Positions 61,606-64,000 of a stretch of 64,000 nt of DNA are shown piece by piece. The stretch covers positions 1 to 64,000 of the forward strand of contig JADJTQ010000002.1 in assembly GCA_016711125.1 (NCBI GenBank), in the 5' to 3' direction. Numbering within the stretch: position 1 is the stretch's first letter; each line of letters starts with the position of its first letter. Under the pieces are notes generated by a model. It searched no databases. It saw nothing but the letters and a program-made list of their open reading frames with translations, and was not told where the DNA came from. Origin of the DNA: Saprospiraceae bacterium (GTDB lineage: Bacteria; Bacteroidota; Bacteroidia; Chitinophagales; Saprospiraceae). The translations under genes were made by a program, and so were the position numbers.

Positions 61606-62516
61606 CTACTTGATTAAATTTCTGACTGCGATGATTTGCATGAATTTCTGTCTGGCTTCTTCGGCGGGCATGCCAAAATAACTTTTACCTCCTTCGACAC
61701 TTTGCAGGACACCTGTTTTAGCTAAAATGATCGCATCATTGCCTACCGTAATATTGTTGGCTATTCCTGCCTGACCGTACACTTTGACCCGGTCGCCAAC
61801 AATTGCTTTACCTCCCACTCCAACCTGCCCGGCCAACAAACAATGCTGACCCAATACCGCCCCATGTCCAATGTGCACCTGCGAGTCCATCTTAGTGCCT
61901 TTGCCTATGATCGTGGCCCCGGATACTCCTTTGTTTATCGTACACGAAGCGCCAATAAAGACATCATCCTCAATAATCACCTCACCGCCGCTATGCCACT
62001 TTTCATAATGACTGGGATATTGCTTGAAATAAAATGCGTCGGTACCAATCATGGTGCCTGCCTGAATGATTACCCGTTCTCCGATACTAGTATGGCTGCC
62101 GATATAACAATTGGCCTGAATGTAAGTGTGAGCACCAATGATTACATGGTCACCGATCACCACCTGAGGCTCGATTATGGCCGAGGGATCAATCCGGGCA
62201 GAGGAGCTGATCAATTGATTAAGCGGTTGGAATGGCCGGTGCTTAAAACTAAATTATTGTAAGCCTTAAACGGTTCATCTACCAGCAATAAACATTTGCC
62301 AGCCGGACAAGCAACTTCCTTGTTGATAAGGATGATCGTCGCCGCCGATTTTAGACTTTTGTTGTAGTACTTTTCAATATCGACAAAAGTAATATCACCC
62401 GGTACGACTTTATGAATTTCATTGATACCGTGAGCCCAAAGCGTTTCGTCTCCCACCAGTCTTGCTCCGATATCATCGGCAAGTGATTTAACTGAAATGG
62501 GATCTTCAAAGCGCAT
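61606..62516 (-). CDS. lpxD: LpxD-type UDP-3-O-acyl-glucosamine N-acyltransferase, one frame break
   Basis: Two frames form one protein of about 303 residues. The N-terminal part (ADDIGARLVGDETLWAHGINEIHKVVPGDITFVD) is the LpxD uridine-binding domain, and the C-terminal part is a hexapeptide left-handed helix (IIEPQVVIGDHVIIGAHTYIQ, GCTINKGVSG-like CTINKGVSGAT, VHIGHGAVLGQH). Loss of one A, seen as TT at 62243-62244 on the plus strand, splits them; adding it reads KHRPFQPLNQLISSSARIDPS. The enzyme N-acylates the glucosamine of lipid A precursors. Since LpxD functions are usually essential, the break is most simply a read error. Pairing with lptB elsewhere in the window is only thematic. Confidence 0.8.
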
Positions 62517-62531
62517 CAGCAGGATAATATT

Positions 62532-64000
62532 CTATGAATAAAGTTTCTGGTAATATTCGTGTGCCATCCGATTCGAATCAAAAAAGGGTACGACCTCCTT
62601 CATGCTATTTTGCACGATTTTTTGCCATTCTTTTTTGGTTTTATAATACAGTGGCTTGATGTCATTATTTAAAATATCAAATGCACTTTTTAGATCTTGT
62701 TCATCCTGATAGTCGACTGATTGGTTTAGATCGGCCACTGGGATAACAAAGGCATTATGATTATGCTTACCAAATTCGGGAATCCATCCATCGTTTGTGG
62801 TAAAGTTTAAGCAGGCATTCATAGCAGCTGTCATACCACTGGTACCGGAAGCCTCACGCGTGACTCTCGGGGTATTAAGCCAAATATCTGAACCTTGTTT
62901 CAGGAGTTTCGAAAGGGCCAACTCATAGTGCACCAACACTGCCGCATTTTTCAAGGGCTTACAAATATCCACTAATTTATTAAAAACAGAGATAGCCCCA
63001 TAATCCATTGGATAGGGCTTTCCTGCCCAGATCAATTGCACCGGCATATCCTGATCTTGTACCAATCTTGCAAAAGCATCGACATCCCAGGTGAGCAGAT
63101 CAGCTCTTTTATAGGGGGCAAATCTTCGGGCCCACACGATCGTCAATACATTTTCATCAAAGATCTTTCCTGTCTGATCAGCAATTTCCAGAAATAACTT
63201 CTTTTTAAGAGCCTTTTTTCGATTAGCAAGTGCTTCGGTATCACCATTGGCAAGATGCAATTTAAGTGCTTCATCGGTCCAGTATCCGGCGTGTTGTGCA
63301 TTGGTAATATGATCGATTTTACAAATGCCTTCAAATTCATTCCACATTTGACGGGCGACTTCGCCATGCAATTTAGATACTCCATTGGCTTTTCCGGATA
63401 GTCGGAGTGCCCCCAGGGTTAAATTGTATTGTTCCCCGCTAATTTGGGTAATCTCTCTTATTTCTTCGATGGGAGCATCATGAAAAAATCCCATTTTCTT
63501 CAGGAAAAGCATCTCATGCACTTCATTACCGGCGGGCACCGGGGTATGGGTCGTAAAGACAAATTGGTCTTTCAGCTTTTGCAAGCTCCGGTGTTTGTAG
63601 TACTCATAAAAAATCGCAGGGGCTCCGTGCGCTTCATTCAAATGGATTTTGTCGGGCTTATAATTTAAGAGCTCCAACAATTTACATCCGCCCTGCCCCA
63701 ATAAAATATACTGGGCAATTTTGGCAGCTGTATCCGAGTCGTACAAACGGTGGCTTATCGTTTGCGCCAAATAATCATTCTCGGGCAAGTCGGTCGATAA
63801 AAAATACATAGGTACGGTACCAAAGACTTCGGGAGCCAGATACCAGGCTTTCACTTTGACCGGATGACGGTCTACGGAGATATCAAATACGAGGTCGAGG
63901 TCCCGGAGAAAATTATAGTGGCGCTCCATAAAAAGCACATCCATGCCCTGATCGCGTTTGCGTTCCTGGTCATAGTATCCATACTTCCATAGAATGCCAA
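62532..64000 (-). CDS. alpha-glucan (glycogen) phosphorylase-like GT35 enzyme, N-terminus outside the window
   Basis: The frame is open to the window end; 489 residues are visible, running on into KYGYYDQERKRDQGMDVLF at the edge. Family marks include KIHLNEAHGAPAIF, QFVFTTHTPVPAGNEVH, WARRFAPYKRADLL and PRVTREASGTSGMTAAMN. This is the GT35 layout of the short alpha-glucan phosphorylases (TIGR02094-like), which release glucose-1-phosphate from glycogen. The PLP-binding Lys usually found in 'GTSGMK' is Thr here, although the SG-SGM surroundings are kept, so the enzyme might be non-canonical. It lies 15 nt upstream of the lpxD-type gene's start, in the same direction. Confidence 0.78.
   Translation of the reverse strand, partial: GILWKYGYYDQERKRDQGMDVLFMERHYNFLRDLDLVFDISVDRHPVKVKAWYLAPEVFGTVPMYFLSTDLPENDYLAQTISHRLYDSDTAAKIAQYILLGQGGCKLLELLNYKPDKIHLNEAHGAPAIFYEYYKHRSLQKLKDQFVFTTHTPVPAGNEVHEMLFLKKMGFFHDAPIEEIREITQISGEQYNLTLGALRLSGKANGVSKLHGEVARQMWNEFEGICKIDHITNAQHAGYWTDEALKLHLANGDTEALANRKKALKKKLFLEIADQTGKIFDENVLTIVWARRFAPYKRADLLTWDVDAFARLVQDQDMPVQLIWAGKPYPMDYGAISVFNKLVDICKPLKNAAVLVHYELALSKLLKQGSDIWLNTPRVTREASGTSGMTAAMNACLNFTTNDGWIPEFGKHNHNAFVIPVADLNQSVDYQDEQDLKSAFDILNNDIKPLYYKTKKEWQKIVQNSMKEVVPFFDSNRMAHEYYQKLYS

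Noticed and set aside
36607..62516. Programmed frameshifting or transcriptional slippage as the cause of the breaks
   Set aside because: The runs are only 2 to 7 bases, no slippery heptamer or stimulator is common to them, and the same kind of break occurs in unrelated genes.

Overview
The window reads as a chromosomal segment of a Bacteroidota bacterium, most likely a free-living member of the Saprospiria or a relative. Supporting signs are type IX secretion (T9SS) C-terminal sorting domains on several large exported proteins, a gliding-motility CHU_C/SprB adhesin next to a PorP/SprF partner, Bacteroidota-type DUF3857 transglutaminase-like proteins, Ig-like lipoproteins, -7 promoter boxes of the TA(n)TTTG kind, and weak Shine-Dalgarno signals. 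No rRNA, tRNA, CRISPR array, prophage or insertion sequence was seen.

Layout. 1-5 kb: the end of a glycoside-hydrolase-like gene, a decayed cytochrome c/PQQ sugar dehydrogenase, a DUF2188 + 'FINCPFD' Rossmann/TIR-like pair, and a ChaN-like exported protein. 5-10 kb: small exported or outer-membrane proteins and a repeat-bearing intergenic region. 10-17 kb: a membrane protein, an AsmA-family protein, a DUF547 lipoprotein, and an ECF sigma factor with a co-transcribed anti-sigma-like/beta-barrel protein. 17-20.6 kb: topoisomerase IV subunit A (parC) and a decayed parDE toxin-antitoxin locus. 20.6-32.5 kb: a secreted metzincin protease, a large outer-membrane protein, a NarL-type response regulator, a cohesin/SprB adhesin and its PorP/SprF partner. 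32.5-44 kb: lptB, an Ig-like lipoprotein, xerD, a GNAT acetyltransferase, a HAD nucleotidase, an NhaC antiporter, a YgjP-type metallopeptidase, a class III aminotransferase and a fatty-acyl-CoA ligase. 44-48 kb: two overlapping DUF3857/transglutaminase genes flanked on both sides by mosaics of short repeats. 48.8-55 kb: a tight minus-strand operon of exported proteins (ApbE, YceI, an FGE-fold protein, a Gfo/Idh/MocA oxidoreductase, a sialate O-acetylesterase) with a divergent sugar-isomerase-like gene. 56-64 kb: a giant fibronectin-III repeat protein with a T9SS tail, a hydrolase-OsmC fusion, acylphosphatase, an LpxD-type acyltransferase and a glycogen-phosphorylase-like enzyme running off the end.

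A dominant property of the sequence is that well over a dozen otherwise good genes are interrupted by one-base losses in short homopolymers. Restoring one base rejoins the protein family in each case, including in an LpxD-type lipid A gene. This looks like uncorrected read error more than biology, so I annotate such genes as single spans and give the break position. A few loci (the PQQ dehydrogenase with a large internal deletion, and parD with a nonsense codon) look truly decayed. Functionally the window combines envelope building (LpxD, LptB, AsmA), surface adhesion and secretion (T9SS cargo), and exported carbohydrate-related enzymes.
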